Shown: positions 35,168 through 45,238, counted from the stretch's first letter. The stretch is DNA of 64,000 bases from Zavarzinia compransoris (GCF_003173055.1 NZ_QGLF01000007.1:1-64000); one strand, 5' to 3'. Numbers and translations: made by a program. The notes: generated by a model not told the origin, from the sequence alone.

Positions 35168-37870
35168 TCAGGACAGGACCCCGGTCTCGCGGGCTTTGGC
35201 GATGGCGGCGGTGCGGGTGCGCACCCCCAGCTTGCCGAAGATATTGTGCAGGTGCCATTTCACCGTGGGCACGGCGACCAGCATGCGTTCCGCGATTTCC
35301 GCATTCTTCAGGCCGCTGGCGGCAAGGCTCAGGACTTTGATCTCGCCGCTGGTCAGGGCTTCGATCGGCATGTCGGCGACCGCCGCGGCCGAGGCCGGGG
35401 GCTGGTCCGGCACCGCGCAGGCCTTGGCGATCGCCTCGGCCACGGCAAGGCAGCCGGGGTCGCCGCCGCCGCCCAGCCGCCGCACATGGTCGAGCAGCAG
35501 GGGGGCGAGCGGCCGCAGCAGTGCGGCATCGTCGAGAAAGCTGCGATAGAGGCCGCGCGGCGCCGTGCGCTCGATCGCGGCCCAGACCGTCTTCAGCGCG
35601 GCGCCGGCATCGCCCTCGTCGACCTGGGCCGCGGCCTTCAGCACCGAGGCCCGGGCCCAGACGCGCAGCCGGCGCGAGGCCAGGGACTGGGCGAGAATGG
35701 GGCCGAGCAGGGCGAGGCCGGCGCGGCTGTCGCCCTCGGCGATGTGACGCCGGGCGACCGCAAGGCGCAGGCGCTCCAGGGTCGAGGGGGAGTGGCGGGC
35801 GTCGCCGTCGGCGAGAATGTCCAGTTCGGTCAGTTCGCCGTCGAACTGCACCGCCCGCCGGTCGTCCGGCTGGCGCAGCACGGTTTCGATCCGGGCCAGG
35901 CGCAGGTGGCTGCGGGCACGGTTGCCGAAGCGCCGCTCGATCGTGTGCTCCGCCTCGCGCGACAGGGTGAGGGCGGCGACCGCCCCGGCCTCGAGTTCGC
36001 GCAGCCGGATGGCGGTCTCGAGGCCGGCCATGGCGGTTTCGGTCACGCCGTGGCGCAAGCCCTCGACCAGGTTGCGTTCGAGCACCTGGGCCGCGGCCTG
36101 GGTCTGGCCGGTCTCGTAGAGGCATTCCGCGCGCACCAGTTCGCAGGTGCGCCGGATCGCACCCTGGCAGCCGGTATGGGCCAGGGCGCGTTCCATTTCG
36201 GCCAGGGCCTGCGCCGGGTTGCCGCCGTCGAGCGCCAGCAGGCCGGCGATGATCGCGATCCAGGTGTGGAGATAGGCGCTGTCGCTGCGCGCGGCATCGC
36301 CCCGCGCCTGGTCGAGGGCGACATTGGCCTTGACCGGGTCGAGCAGGGCATTGCAGGCCAGGGCCAGCGCCAGGGCGGCGATCACCCGGTCCATGGTGCG
36401 GGCGCTGCGGTAATCCGTCAGCCAGCGGCCGGCCTCAGCGCGGACGAGGTCGAAATCGTCGTAACCGAAGGCGACCAGCAGGCGCAGCAGTTGCATGCGT
36501 GCCTTGTCGTCGCCGTTCATGGTGGCGAGGCTGGGCGAATGTTCCAGCAGGTGGGCGGTATCGGCGCGGTCGCCCTGGAAGGCCCGGCCCCGGCCGACGC
36601 GAAAGGCGCTTTCCGGGGTCAGGGTGACGGCGGCCGGCAATTCCTCGCCGCGCAGCGGGATGGGCTGGGGCCCTTGCGGCCGGTTGCCCGCCCGCTCCAG
36701 CCAGCGGGCGGCGCGGTCGGCCTGCCCGGCCCGCAGCCAGCAGCGCGCGGCGGCGATACCGTCGCCGCGGCGCTCGAACCAGATCGCGGCCCTCTCCAGC
36801 AGGTGCTGGCAGCGCTGCGGCTGTTCCCGCCGCAGGCGGGCGAGAAGATAGTCGCGGAACAGGGGATGCAGGCGCAGGTCTTCGCTGTTGCCGCCGGCGA
36901 AGGCGACGAAGGGGCAGGTATCGGTCAGCGCCTCGAATGTGTCGATCGGGCCGCTGTCCAGCAGTTCGGCGATCAATTCGGCCGGGGCCGTGCCGATCGG
37001 GCCGAGAATGGTGGCGGCGGCGCGCGGGGCCGGCGGCAGTTCCTCCAGGCAGCGGTCGAACAGTGCCTCGAATGCCGGGCTGGCGCCGGACAGATCGGCG
37101 GCGATGGCGGCGAGGCTTTCGCCGGCGCGGTGCCGGCGCACCGCCATCTGCAGCGCCAGCGGCCAGCCCCCCGTCCGCTCCAGCAGCCGGGCCAGGCCCT
37201 GTTCCTCGTCGGCACTCAGGGGGCCGGGAAACAATTGCACCGCTTCCTCGGCGGTGAAGGCCAGCGCCTCCATGCCGAAATCGGCCAGCTTGCTGTCCAG
37301 CATCGGGCTGCCCAACCCGCAGCGCAGCTTGAAGCGCGAGGCGACGACGACCCGGATCTCGCCCCGGCCGCCGTGCAGCAGGTCGACGATCAGGGCGCGC
37401 TGGGGCTTGTGGTCGGCAAGGTCGAAATCGTCGACGATGAAGGTGACCGGCGCATTCGCCGCCGCCGCCCGGTTCAGCAGGGCGGCCAGCATGCTGTCGG
37501 GACAGCGGGCGTCCTGCCCGGTCGCCAGTTCGACGGCGCGGCGCACCGAGGCGGCGAAATGCGCGGCTTCGCCATCGGGGCCGGCACAGGCGATGACGAC
37601 GGCAGGCTGGCGCAGGCGGCGGCATTCCCGCTCGACGGCGGCAAGCGCCGTGGTCTTGCCCGTGCCTTCGGGCCCGACCAGGGTGGTGATCAGGTTGTTG
37701 TTCGCCGCCGCGATCAGCTGGCGTTCCAGGCGGGGCCGGGCGACGACGCCGTCGGCGGTGCCCGCACCCGGGTCCCGGCGCAGGGCGGGCTGAAGGGCTT
37801 CTGACCCGAATCGATGTGCGCGCAGTTCAACGGCAGGACGCGCCCCGCCCTCCATGTCGGCGAATGCCAT
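35168..37870 (-). CDS. Large ATP-binding LuxR (LAL/MalT-like) transcriptional regulator
   Basis: 900 residues. Walker A GPEGTGKT is at 66-73; Walker B-like FIVDDFD is near 150. A long alpha-helical TPR-like middle follows, then a C-terminal LuxR helix-turn-helix (SGEIKVLSLAASGLKNAEIA, then VPTVKWHLHNIFGKLGV). The architecture matches MalT/AlkS/AcoK, which sense small inducers. GGGAGGGGG precedes the ATG. It is divergent from the DUF1329/DUF1302 pair, which makes that pair its most likely target; regulation of PHA or exporter genes is also possible. Confidence 0.9.
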   Translation of the reverse strand: MAFADMEGGARPAVELRAHRFGSEALQPALRRDPGAGTADGVVARPRLERQLIAAANNNLITTLVGPEGTGKTTALAAVERECRRLRQPAVVIACAGPDGEAAHFAASVRRAVELATGQDARCPDSMLAALLNRAAAANAPVTFIVDDFDLADHKPQRALIVDLLHGGRGEIRVVVASRFKLRCGLGSPMLDSKLADFGMEALAFTAEEAVQLFPGPLSADEEQGLARLLERTGGWPLALQMAVRRHRAGESLAAIAADLSGASPAFEALFDRCLEELPPAPRAAATILGPIGTAPAELIAELLDSGPIDTFEALTDTCPFVAFAGGNSEDLRLHPLFRDYLLARLRREQPQRCQHLLERAAIWFERRGDGIAAARCWLRAGQADRAARWLERAGNRPQGPQPIPLRGEELPAAVTLTPESAFRVGRGRAFQGDRADTAHLLEHSPSLATMNGDDKARMQLLRLLVAFGYDDFDLVRAEAGRWLTDYRSARTMDRVIAALALALACNALLDPVKANVALDQARGDAARSDSAYLHTWIAIIAGLLALDGGNPAQALAEMERALAHTGCQGAIRRTCELVRAECLYETGQTQAAAQVLERNLVEGLRHGVTETAMAGLETAIRLRELEAGAVAALTLSREAEHTIERRFGNRARSHLRLARIETVLRQPDDRRAVQFDGELTELDILADGDARHSPSTLERLRLAVARRHIAEGDSRAGLALLGPILAQSLASRRLRVWARASVLKAAAQVDEGDAGAALKTVWAAIERTAPRGLYRSFLDDAALLRPLAPLLLDHVRRLGGGGDPGCLAVAEAIAKACAVPDQPPASAAAVADMPIEALTSGEIKVLSLAASGLKNAEIAERMLVAVPTVKWHLHNIFGKLGVRTRTAAIAKARETGVLS

Positions 37871-38269
37871 TTCCCCCTCCCACGACCCTGCCCGCGTGTT
37901 GGCGGGGGGCCTTGTTGTCGTTATCCGGCGGCCGGAACCGCCGGTGAGCGGAATGCCCTACTTTTGATGGGCTGTTCCGTTTCCGCACCGCGGACCCCGG
38001 CGGGCGGGGAGGCGGGGGAAATCCCTTATGAAACAAAATCATATTTGAAATACCGTTTTAATCAAGTGCTCGGAATCGCCAAAATGAGCGATGAAACCGC
38101 CTCGGCGAAAGTCCCATTATGGGGGCGAAGCGCCCGGCGGGCCCTGGCTTCACCCATCCTTTGACTGGCAGGGTTTTTCGCCGCCCCCACCTAGTCTTGC
38201 CCTCGACCGCGGTCGAACCGCGACCCGGAACCAAAGAACGACAAAAACCTCGGGATATCAGGGGGGAAG
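37871..38269. other. 399-base divergent regulatory region of LAL regulator and DUF1329 operon
   Basis: No gene is evident. A perfect 7-base inverted repeat (CCGGCGG 37925-37931, CCGCCGG 37938-37944) lies about 55 bases before the regulator's start. An AT-rich block (38030-38062) interrupts otherwise GC-rich DNA and is the likely promoter zone. Confidence 0.45.
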
Positions 38270-39649
38270 ATGAAGAAGATCGCCACGGCCGTTGCCGGCC
38301 TTGCCGCCATCCTTGCGAGCGGCGCCGCCTTGGCCAAGGTGCCGCAGGCCGAGGCCGACCGCCTGGGCCGCGACCTGACGCCGGTGGGGGCCGTCAAGGC
38401 CGGCAATGCGGACGGCGGCATCCCGGCCTATGACGGGGGCCTGACCAAGCCGCCCGCCGGCTATTCGCCCGGCATGCATCTGGTCGATCCCTTCGCCGGC
38501 GACAAGCCTACGGCGACGATTACCGCCCAGAACGCGGCGCAATATGCGGCCAAGCTCACCGCCGGCCAGCAGGCCATGCTGAAGCTCTATCCGAACTTCA
38601 AGATGCCGGTCTACCCGACCCGGCGCTCCTGCTCGCTGCCCGAACGGGTCTATGAGGCGACCAAGAAGAATGCGGTCACGGCGACCATGACCGAGGACCA
38701 GAACGGGCTGAACGACGCCCTGCTCGGCGTGCCGTTCCCGATCCCGCAGAACGGGGTCGAGGCGATCTGGAACCACCGCCTGCGCTATCGCGGCTTCAAG
38801 TTCCGCCGTTTCTTCGGCTCGGCCGCGGTGAACGGCAATGGTTCCTACATCATGTTCAAGAACCAGGACGAGGGCATCATCCATTACTCCGGCCCCGGCC
38901 GCGCCCAGATCGGCGACGTCAGCGATATCAAGCAGCTGAACAATATCGGCATTTCCTATCTGAACATCACCACGGCGCCCGCCCGCCTGGCCGGCTCCAT
39001 CATCCTGGTGCACGACACCATCAATGCGAAGGAACTGCCGCGCCAGGCCTGGCAGTACAATCCGGGCACCCGCCGGGTGCTGCGCGCCCCCGAACTGTCC
39101 TATGCCAATCCGCTGATCAACACGGACGGTCTCGCGACCACAGACCAGTTCGACATGTATAACGGCGCCACCGACCGCTATAGCTTCGACCTGAAGCCGA
39201 AGCAGGAACTCTACCTCGGCTACAACGCCTATAAGCTCGCCTCCGACAAGGTCAGCTACAAGGAAATCCTGACCCCGAACCACCTGAACCAGGACTTCGC
39301 GCGTTACGAGCTGCACCGCGCGGTGGTGGTCGACGCCAAGCTGAAGGAAGGCGCCCAGCACGTCTATGCCCGCCGGGTCTTCTACCTCGACGAGGACAGC
39401 TGGAACATCGTCTCGGCCGATCTCTACGATACCCGCGGCGAGTTGTGGCGGGTCCAGGACGGGCCGATGATCAATTACTACGACCTGCCGCTGTGCTCGT
39501 CGGCGCTCGAGGTGACCTACGACCTGCAGTCGGGCCGCTATGTCGTCTTCGGCCTGAAGAACGAGGAAAAGATGCTGGATTGGAATGCCGGCAATGTCGA
39601 TCCCTCGAATTTCACCCCGGACGCCATCCGCCGTCTGGGCCAGCGCTGA
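38270..39649 (+). CDS. DUF1329 family exported protein (paired with DUF1302)
   Basis: 459 residues with a signal peptide ending ALAK (about residue 23). The DUF1329 segments DRLGRDLTPVGAVKAGNADG and YPTRRSCSLPERVYEATKKN are the classical form. It ends IRRLGQR, as in stand-alone DUF1329 proteins, unlike the divergent RDY endings of the other two copies here. The following DUF1302 gene starts 19 bases after its stop. Such pairs occur in hydrocarbon, steroid and terpenoid degraders and are thought to act at the outer membrane. Confidence 0.92.
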   Translation: MKKIATAVAGLAAILASGAALAKVPQAEADRLGRDLTPVGAVKAGNADGGIPAYDGGLTKPPAGYSPGMHLVDPFAGDKPTATITAQNAAQYAAKLTAGQQAMLKLYPNFKMPVYPTRRSCSLPERVYEATKKNAVTATMTEDQNGLNDALLGVPFPIPQNGVEAIWNHRLRYRGFKFRRFFGSAAVNGNGSYIMFKNQDEGIIHYSGPGRAQIGDVSDIKQLNNIGISYLNITTAPARLAGSIILVHDTINAKELPRQAWQYNPGTRRVLRAPELSYANPLINTDGLATTDQFDMYNGATDRYSFDLKPKQELYLGYNAYKLASDKVSYKEILTPNHLNQDFARYELHRAVVVDAKLKEGAQHVYARRVFYLDEDSWNIVSADLYDTRGELWRVQDGPMINYYDLPLCSSALEVTYDLQSGRYVVFGLKNEEKMLDWNAGNVDPSNFTPDAIRRLGQR

Positions 39650-39668
39650 GACGGGGCAGGGGGCGATC

Positions 39669-41861
39669 ATGGACTGCACGATGTTCCCCGGGCGGCGCTG
39701 GCGCGTCGCCCTGCCGCTGACGGCCGCCTGCGCGCTCGGCCTTGCCGCCACCGCCTCGGCCGTCGATTTCGAACTGACCGACGAGATCACCGGCTCGGTC
39801 ATCGTCTCGCTGTCGACCGGCGCCCAGGTGCGCATGGCCGACCGCGATCCCCGGAACTACGGCTACTACTACGGCGGCGGCCTGATTTCGGCCGGCAATG
39901 ACGACGGCAACCTCAACTACGACAAATACGACCTGATCAGCCAGGTATCGACGGCCCGTGCCGAGCTGAACCTCAACTGGCGGAACTACAAGCTCTATGC
40001 CCGCGGCATCGCCTTCTACGATTCCGTCGCCGCCAACAACGAACTGGCCGATTTCATGCCGGAATACCGCCCGAATTCCAGCGGGCAATATCCGGACGGG
40101 GCCGACAACCGCGCCGACTGGGATGTCGCGCTGCTCGACTATTATGTCCGGGGTAGTTACACGCTGTTCGACCGGCCGCTGAACGTCTCGGTCGGCAGCC
40201 AGATCCTGAACTGGGGCGAGGCGCTGTTCACCATCAACGGCATTTCGATGATCAACCCGATCGACGCGGGCAAGATCCGCGTGCCCGGGGCGGAACTGAA
40301 GGACGCCCTGATCCCGGTGCCGATGATCGCGGCCAATTACGAGATCGCCGACGGCCTTTCGATCGAAGCCTTCTACCAGCTCGATTTCGAGCCCTTCAAG
40401 CTCGACGCCTGCGGCAGTTTCTTCTCCTTCACCGACAATTTCTGCGACGGGGTGAAATTCGCCTCGGCCTTCACCGATCCGCACGATCCCCGCGCCTATA
40501 CCACGGGCACCGGCCGCAACCCGGCGGATTACGACGATCCCAACCGCTCGAATATCTCGGTCAATCCGAAGATCCACGTGAAGGACGATCCGGATGTGAA
40601 CGACTGGGGCGTGTCGCTGCGCTACTTCTCGCCCGAGCTGAACAATACCGAGTTCCAGTTCTACTACGTCAACTATACCTCGCGCCTGCCGTCCCTGCGC
40701 ACGACGGCGCCGCAGACCTACGCCCCCGGCACCGGCGAGACCAATCTCGCCGGCCTGCCGGCGCCTTTGGTGCAGGGGTTGCTCAACCAGCTCGGCATCG
40801 ACCAGTTGAACGCCCTGACCTCGGCCCTGTCCGGGCTTCTGGGCGGGCCGGTGACGGATCTCGTCGGCGCCCTGACCAACCCGCTGACCAATGCCCTGAT
40901 CTCGCCCTCCTACGGCACCGCGCCCCGCTCGATCGTGCTCGAGAATATCGAGAATGCGACGCTCGACCTCTATTACCCCGAGCAGTTGCAGATGATCGGC
41001 TTCGCCTTCAACACCACCTATGATCCGCTCGGGGTGGCGATCAATGCCGAGATCAGCTGGAAGCACGATGTGCCGATCTGGATCTCGGAACCGGCCTTCC
41101 TCGCCGCCGGCTATAATGCCGCCGGCGGCGTGCCGATCGACCAGGCAACGACCGCGCTGACGCCGATCTGCATCGGCCCGGTCTGCGTGCCGAACCCCGG
41201 CATAGCACCCCTGCTCGAGACCGGCTTCAACAACCCGGACGACAATTACCTGCCCGGCGAGAACGTCTATCTCGACCGCCGCCACGATGTCTGGCAGGCG
41301 GCGCTGCGCTTCACCCAGATCCTGGGCGGCACCAGCTTCATCACCCAATTGCTCGGCGCCAACCAATTGTTCAGCCTGGTCGAGTTCGGCGCCCTCTACA
41401 TCGATCTCGACGAGGGCGTGCAATATGCCGCCTATGGCCAGAACGGCTTTTCGGGCTTCCAGACCCGGCCGCTCAACGTCGGGCCGATCACCGTGGTCGA
41501 TCCGATCCTGGCCACCTCGCTCGGGCCGCAGTTCCCGAACACCTGGAAGGCGCCCACCCAATGGTCGGGCGGCGTCCAGGGCCTTATCTTCTGGGATTAT
41601 CCGAACATCATCGACGGGGTCACCATGACGCCGTCGATCGGTTTCTCCCACGGCCTGTTCGGCAATACCCCGGCGCCCACCCCGGGTTTCACCAAGAGCG
41701 TGACCGCCATGAACTTCGGCCTGAAGTTCGACTACCTGGAAAACTGGTCGCTCAGCGTCAACTATTTCAAGAGCTGGGGCGGCGGCGGCGGCAGCGGCGG
41801 CTCTCGCAATCCCTATGTCGATCGCGATTTCGTCGGCATGAACGTCTCTTATATTTTCTGA
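39669..41861 (+). CDS. DUF1302 outer-membrane porin-like protein
   Basis: 730 residues from ATG 39669; upstream extension overlaps the DUF1329 gene and lacks a ribosome site. A signal peptide ends near ASAVD. Alternating strands throughout and a C-terminal NVSYIF ending in phenylalanine mark an outer-membrane barrel. The motif SVGSQILNWGEALF is typical of DUF1302. It is thought to import or export hydrophobic molecules with DUF1329. A terminator follows at 41888. Confidence 0.92.
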   Translation: MDCTMFPGRRWRVALPLTAACALGLAATASAVDFELTDEITGSVIVSLSTGAQVRMADRDPRNYGYYYGGGLISAGNDDGNLNYDKYDLISQVSTARAELNLNWRNYKLYARGIAFYDSVAANNELADFMPEYRPNSSGQYPDGADNRADWDVALLDYYVRGSYTLFDRPLNVSVGSQILNWGEALFTINGISMINPIDAGKIRVPGAELKDALIPVPMIAANYEIADGLSIEAFYQLDFEPFKLDACGSFFSFTDNFCDGVKFASAFTDPHDPRAYTTGTGRNPADYDDPNRSNISVNPKIHVKDDPDVNDWGVSLRYFSPELNNTEFQFYYVNYTSRLPSLRTTAPQTYAPGTGETNLAGLPAPLVQGLLNQLGIDQLNALTSALSGLLGGPVTDLVGALTNPLTNALISPSYGTAPRSIVLENIENATLDLYYPEQLQMIGFAFNTTYDPLGVAINAEISWKHDVPIWISEPAFLAAGYNAAGGVPIDQATTALTPICIGPVCVPNPGIAPLLETGFNNPDDNYLPGENVYLDRRHDVWQAALRFTQILGGTSFITQLLGANQLFSLVEFGALYIDLDEGVQYAAYGQNGFSGFQTRPLNVGPITVVDPILATSLGPQFPNTWKAPTQWSGGVQGLIFWDYPNIIDGVTMTPSIGFSHGLFGNTPAPTPGFTKSVTAMNFGLKFDYLENWSLSVNYFKSWGGGGGSGGSRNPYVDRDFVGMNVSYIF

Positions 41862-41887
41862 TCTCCCGCCCGCCGGGCGACGCCGGA

Positions 41888-41919
41888 ACGGGCCGGGCCG
41901 CGAGGTCCGGCCCGTTTTG
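41888..41919 (+). terminator. Rho-independent terminator after DUF1302 gene
   Basis: ACGGGCCGG (41888-41896) pairs with CCGGCCCGT (41907-41915) around a 10-base loop and runs into TTTGC. It lies 27 bases after the stop and closes the DUF1329-DUF1302 operon. Confidence 0.75.
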
Positions 41920-42115
41920 CGTCGTCTCCGGCGATGTTCCCGATGACTGTCAGCGCTGCTGACATTGCGGCGGCCCGGCATTAAGGTGAGGCCGCGTTGT
42001 TCGGATTCCCGGGCGGGCTCGATGTCGGGGAACTGAACGTCCGTGCTGTCCGGCATGCCCTGCCAAGTTACGGACAATTTTGTAAGAATTTATTGTTTTA
42101 AAGGCCGAATGCGAC

Positions 42116-43165
42116 ATGCAGACGATGGTGCCGGTAATTCTTTGCGGTGGCTCCGGGACCCGCTTCTGGCCGGCGTCGACGGATGAGGCGCCGAAGCAGT
42201 TTCTGAGCATCTGGCAGGGGCTGAGCCTGTTTCAGATCACGGCGCAGCGCCTGGCCGCGGCCGGGTCGGCGGCGCCGCTGATCATCTGCAACAGGCTGCA
42301 CGAGGCGGCGGTGCGCGAGCAGCTGGCGGCCATCGGCATCGACGGCGCGGTGACGCTGCTGGAGCCGGAGCGGCGGGATTCGGCGGCCGCGATCGCCGCG
42401 GCGGCGGCCTGGGTCGCCCGCAGCCATGGCCCCGGGCAGGTGCTCGGGGTGTTTCCGTCCGATCAGCTGATCCGCGACGATGCCGCCTTCCGGCAGGCGC
42501 TGGCGGTGGCGACGGCGGCGGCGGCGGCCGGCGATCTGGTCACCTTCGGCATCCGTCCCGACCGCCCGGCGACCGAGTTCGGCTATATCGAGCGCGGGGC
42601 CCCTTGCGCCGACCAGGCCGGGGCCTATCACGTCGCCAGCTTCCACGAGAAGCCCAAGCTGGAGACGGCGCTCGCCTATCTCGCCTCCGGTCAATTTGAC
42701 TGGAACAGCGGCATGTTCGTGTTTGCGGCCGGGGCCTTCATGGCCGAGGCGGCCGTCTACATGCCCGGGATCCAGGCGGCGGCGGACGAGGCGGTCGCCG
42801 GGGCGCAGCCGGGGGCGCGGCCGGGCACCTATCTGCTGGAGCCGGCGGCCTTCCGCAGGGCGGAGAAGAATTCGATCGACTACGCCCTGTTCGAACGGTC
42901 GCGGAAGGTCGTGACCGTCCCGCTCGATTGCGGCTGGAACGACCTCGGAAACTGGCAGGCCGCCCATGCCGAACTGGAAAAGGACGGCGACGGCAATGTC
43001 ATGCAAGGGGATGTGCGGGTCCTGGCGTGCCGCGACAGTATCGTGCTGACCGACGGGCTGCCCGTCCGCGTGCTCGGCGTCGACGGGATCGCCGTCATCG
43101 TGAGCGCCAAAGGGGTGCTCGTCTGCAAACTGGATCAGGCCGTGCGGCTCAAGGAAGTCTTGTGA
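42116..43165 (+). CDS. manC: Mannose-1-phosphate guanylyltransferase
   Basis: 349 residues. The nucleotidyltransferase signature VILCGGSGTRFWPAS and the FVEKP-like FHEKPK motif identify ManC/CpsB. It makes GDP-mannose from mannose 1-phosphate and GTP. The usual C-terminal phosphomannose isomerase domain of bifunctional ManC/AlgA is absent. The next gene encodes an AGE-fold isomerase that could supply that function. An AT-rich promoter zone (TTTGTAAGAATTTATTGTTT) precedes the ATG. Confidence 0.9.
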   Translation: MQTMVPVILCGGSGTRFWPASTDEAPKQFLSIWQGLSLFQITAQRLAAAGSAAPLIICNRLHEAAVREQLAAIGIDGAVTLLEPERRDSAAAIAAAAAWVARSHGPGQVLGVFPSDQLIRDDAAFRQALAVATAAAAAGDLVTFGIRPDRPATEFGYIERGAPCADQAGAYHVASFHEKPKLETALAYLASGQFDWNSGMFVFAAGAFMAEAAVYMPGIQAAADEAVAGAQPGARPGTYLLEPAAFRRAEKNSIDYALFERSRKVVTVPLDCGWNDLGNWQAAHAELEKDGDGNVMQGDVRVLACRDSIVLTDGLPVRVLGVDGIAVIVSAKGVLVCKLDQAVRLKEVL

Positions 43166-43550
43166 TGGCTTATTGAATCCCGAGCCAAGGCGATTGTATA
43201 TTGCTGCGGCGCAATATTGATTGCCGATCCCATTGCTTCGGCGATGGGCTTGGATACGATGGAGCGGGATCTCCTGGGGGGCAGGCCAAGGGGGTCCGGA
43301 CCAGATGTCTTAAACGGAACCGGCGCGAAGTTGCCGGGTGTCCGGCGGGAGTTGATTATCGCTGTCGGGTTGCGGGTAGTGCTGCAATTGTTTGTACCGG
43401 CAGAGACAATTGCCTGTTCAATGGCGTCCTGGCAGGGGGGGCAGGAACGGGTGTCATCGGGGGCGATGCAGAGAACAGGGCGCGGCTGTCCAGGGGGAAT
43501 GCCGCGTTTCGGGTTCTCGATCCATCCGTGTGGCACAAGGGGGATTTGGA
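43166..43550. other. 385-base gap between manC and the AGE-family isomerase gene
   Basis: Open frames exist on both strands (for example 43217-43573) but have no recognisable domain, weak codon bias and no ribosome site, so I do not call them. Base composition is lower in GC than the flanks. A perfect 7-base inverted repeat is at 43198-43217 and the promoter of the next gene is presumably here. Confidence 0.45.
43198..43217. repeat. Perfect inverted repeat downstream of manC
   Basis: ATATTGC (43198-43204) and GCAATAT (43211-43217) flank TGCGGC. It may be an operator for the downstream gene or a weak transcript-end hairpin. Confidence 0.4.
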
Positions 43551-44756
43551 ATGACGGGTTCGCATGCGCTTGAGAACGAATTCTCACTGCTGCGCCAGTG
43601 GCTGTTCGAGCAAGCCTTGCCGCTGTGGTCCACCGCTGCCGTCGACTTGCGGTCCGGCGGCTTTTTCGAGTGGCTGACGGAAGAAGGCGCCCCGGTGGAG
43701 GAACCGCGGCGGGCCCGGGTGACCGGCCGCCAGATCTATAGTTTCGCGATCGCCGAGCGACTGGGCTGGGACGGCCCGACCCGCGATCTGGTCCGGCACG
43801 GCCTGGTCAGCCTTGAAGGTTTCATCGGCACGAACGGCTTCGTGGTGCCCCTGAAGACGGTGGACGGCACGGTGCTGCGCCACGATTTCGATCTTTACGA
43901 TCATGCCTTCGTTCTGTTCGGGCTTGCCGCGGCTGTCGGCACGGGCGAGCAATGCGTGCGCCTCGAGGCGCTGGCCGAGCAATTGCGCGGCCGCATCCAG
44001 GCCCATTTCGCCCACCCGGTGGCCGGCTTCCAGGAGGGGCCGCGCGGCTCGGTGGTGCTGAAAGCCAACCCGCACATGCATATGCTGGAGGCGGCACTGG
44101 CCTGGGAGGCGATTTCCGACGATCCGGCCTGGGGCGCGCTTGCGGACGAGATCGCCGAACTCTGCCTGGAAAAACTGATCGACCCGAAGACCGGGGCGCT
44201 GCGGGAATTCTTCGATCACGACTGGAACCTGATCGATGAGGCACCGGGCGACCTGGTCGAGCCCGGGCACCAGTTCGAATGGGCATGGCTTCTGAAACGC
44301 TGGGGCCTCAGCCGCAACCGGCCGGATGCGTTCCGGGCGGCGGACAGGCTGATCTGGGTCGGCGAAAGTTTCGGCATCTGCCGCGAGCGCGGCCTTGCCT
44401 TCAATGAATTGAACGGCGACCTTTCCATCCGCATCGGCACCAGCCGGCTCTGGCCCCAGACCGAGCGGATCAAGGCCCATGTCATCAGTTACGCGACCGC
44501 GGTCAGCGAACAGGCGGCCGAGACCTCCGCCCTCCTGGCGGTCGAATCGATCCGGGCGCTGCGGCGGTATTTCGATTACCCGCTGCGGGGCGGCTGGCAC
44601 GAATATATCGATGTCGAAGGCCGGCCGATCCGCAACAATACCCGGACCAGCAGCCTCTATCACATCATCTGCGCCATCAGCGAAGTCGCCGACCTGATCG
44701 ATACCGGCAACGCCCGCAGACAGCACCGGCAGGTCGCCAGGGCCGCCTCGTTCTAG
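43551..44756 (+). CDS. AGE-family sugar epimerase/isomerase (probable mannose-6-phosphate isomerase)
   Basis: 401 residues from ATG 43551, preceded by AGGGGGA; the longer open frame to 43392 has no ribosome site. The sequence follows the (alpha/alpha)6-barrel N-acylglucosamine 2-epimerase family: RQIYSFAIAERLGW, KANPHMHMLEAALAW with catalytic-type histidines, and EPGHQFEWAWLL. Next to an isomerase-less ManC it probably interconverts fructose 6-phosphate and mannose 6-phosphate for GDP-mannose synthesis. Its stop codon lies next to a long hairpin repeat. Confidence 0.82.
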   Translation: MTGSHALENEFSLLRQWLFEQALPLWSTAAVDLRSGGFFEWLTEEGAPVEEPRRARVTGRQIYSFAIAERLGWDGPTRDLVRHGLVSLEGFIGTNGFVVPLKTVDGTVLRHDFDLYDHAFVLFGLAAAVGTGEQCVRLEALAEQLRGRIQAHFAHPVAGFQEGPRGSVVLKANPHMHMLEAALAWEAISDDPAWGALADEIAELCLEKLIDPKTGALREFFDHDWNLIDEAPGDLVEPGHQFEWAWLLKRWGLSRNRPDAFRAADRLIWVGESFGICRERGLAFNELNGDLSIRIGTSRLWPQTERIKAHVISYATAVSEQAAETSALLAVESIRALRRYFDYPLRGGWHEYIDVEGRPIRNNTRTSSLYHIICAISEVADLIDTGNARRQHRQVARAASF

Positions 44757-44790
44757 AGTTTGTCTGCTTCATACTGAAGCAGACAAACTC
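44756..44790. repeat. 16-base-pair perfect hairpin repeat (copy 1)
   Basis: Positions 44756-44771 (starting GAGTTTGTCTGC) and 44775-44790 (ending GCAGACAAACTC) are exact reverse complements across a 3-base loop. It begins at the last base of the AGE-family stop codon. It may serve as the terminator but has no T-run. It shares its outer arm, GTTTGTC/GACAAAC, with the second hairpin. Confidence 0.85.
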
Positions 44791-44807
44791 CAGCCTTATG
44801 CGTGGCC

Positions 44808-44858
44808 GTTTGTCTTTTTAGATTTTGGCTGGTTCAGCCAAAATCGGACAAACTCCAG
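44808..44858. repeat. Related nested hairpin repeat (copy 2)
   Basis: GATTTTGGCTG (44821-44831) and CAGCCAAAATC (44835-44845) form a perfect 11-base-pair stem. It is nested in outer arms GTTTGTC (about 44809-44815) and GACAAAC (44847-44853). GACAAACTCCAG occurs after both hairpins (44782-44793 and 44847-44858), so the two copies are related modules with different inner stems. This looks like a REP/MITE-like intergenic palindrome family. Confidence 0.75.
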
Positions 44859-44872
44859 GCAGCCCCGGCATC

Positions 44873-45238
<366 letters not shown>

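Noticed and set aside
38166-38181. Second sigma54-like promoter before the DUF1329-DUF1302 genes
   Set aside because: TGGCAGGGTTTTTCGC has the GG and GC elements one base too far apart and lacks the TTGC core.
42098-43006. Long minus-strand frame over manC
   Set aside because: Antisense shadow of a clear ManC coding sequence; no family resemblance.
43217-43573. 118-codon open frame between manC and the AGE-family gene
   Set aside because: No domain, no ribosome site and a competing frame on the other strand; it overlaps the start of the real gene.
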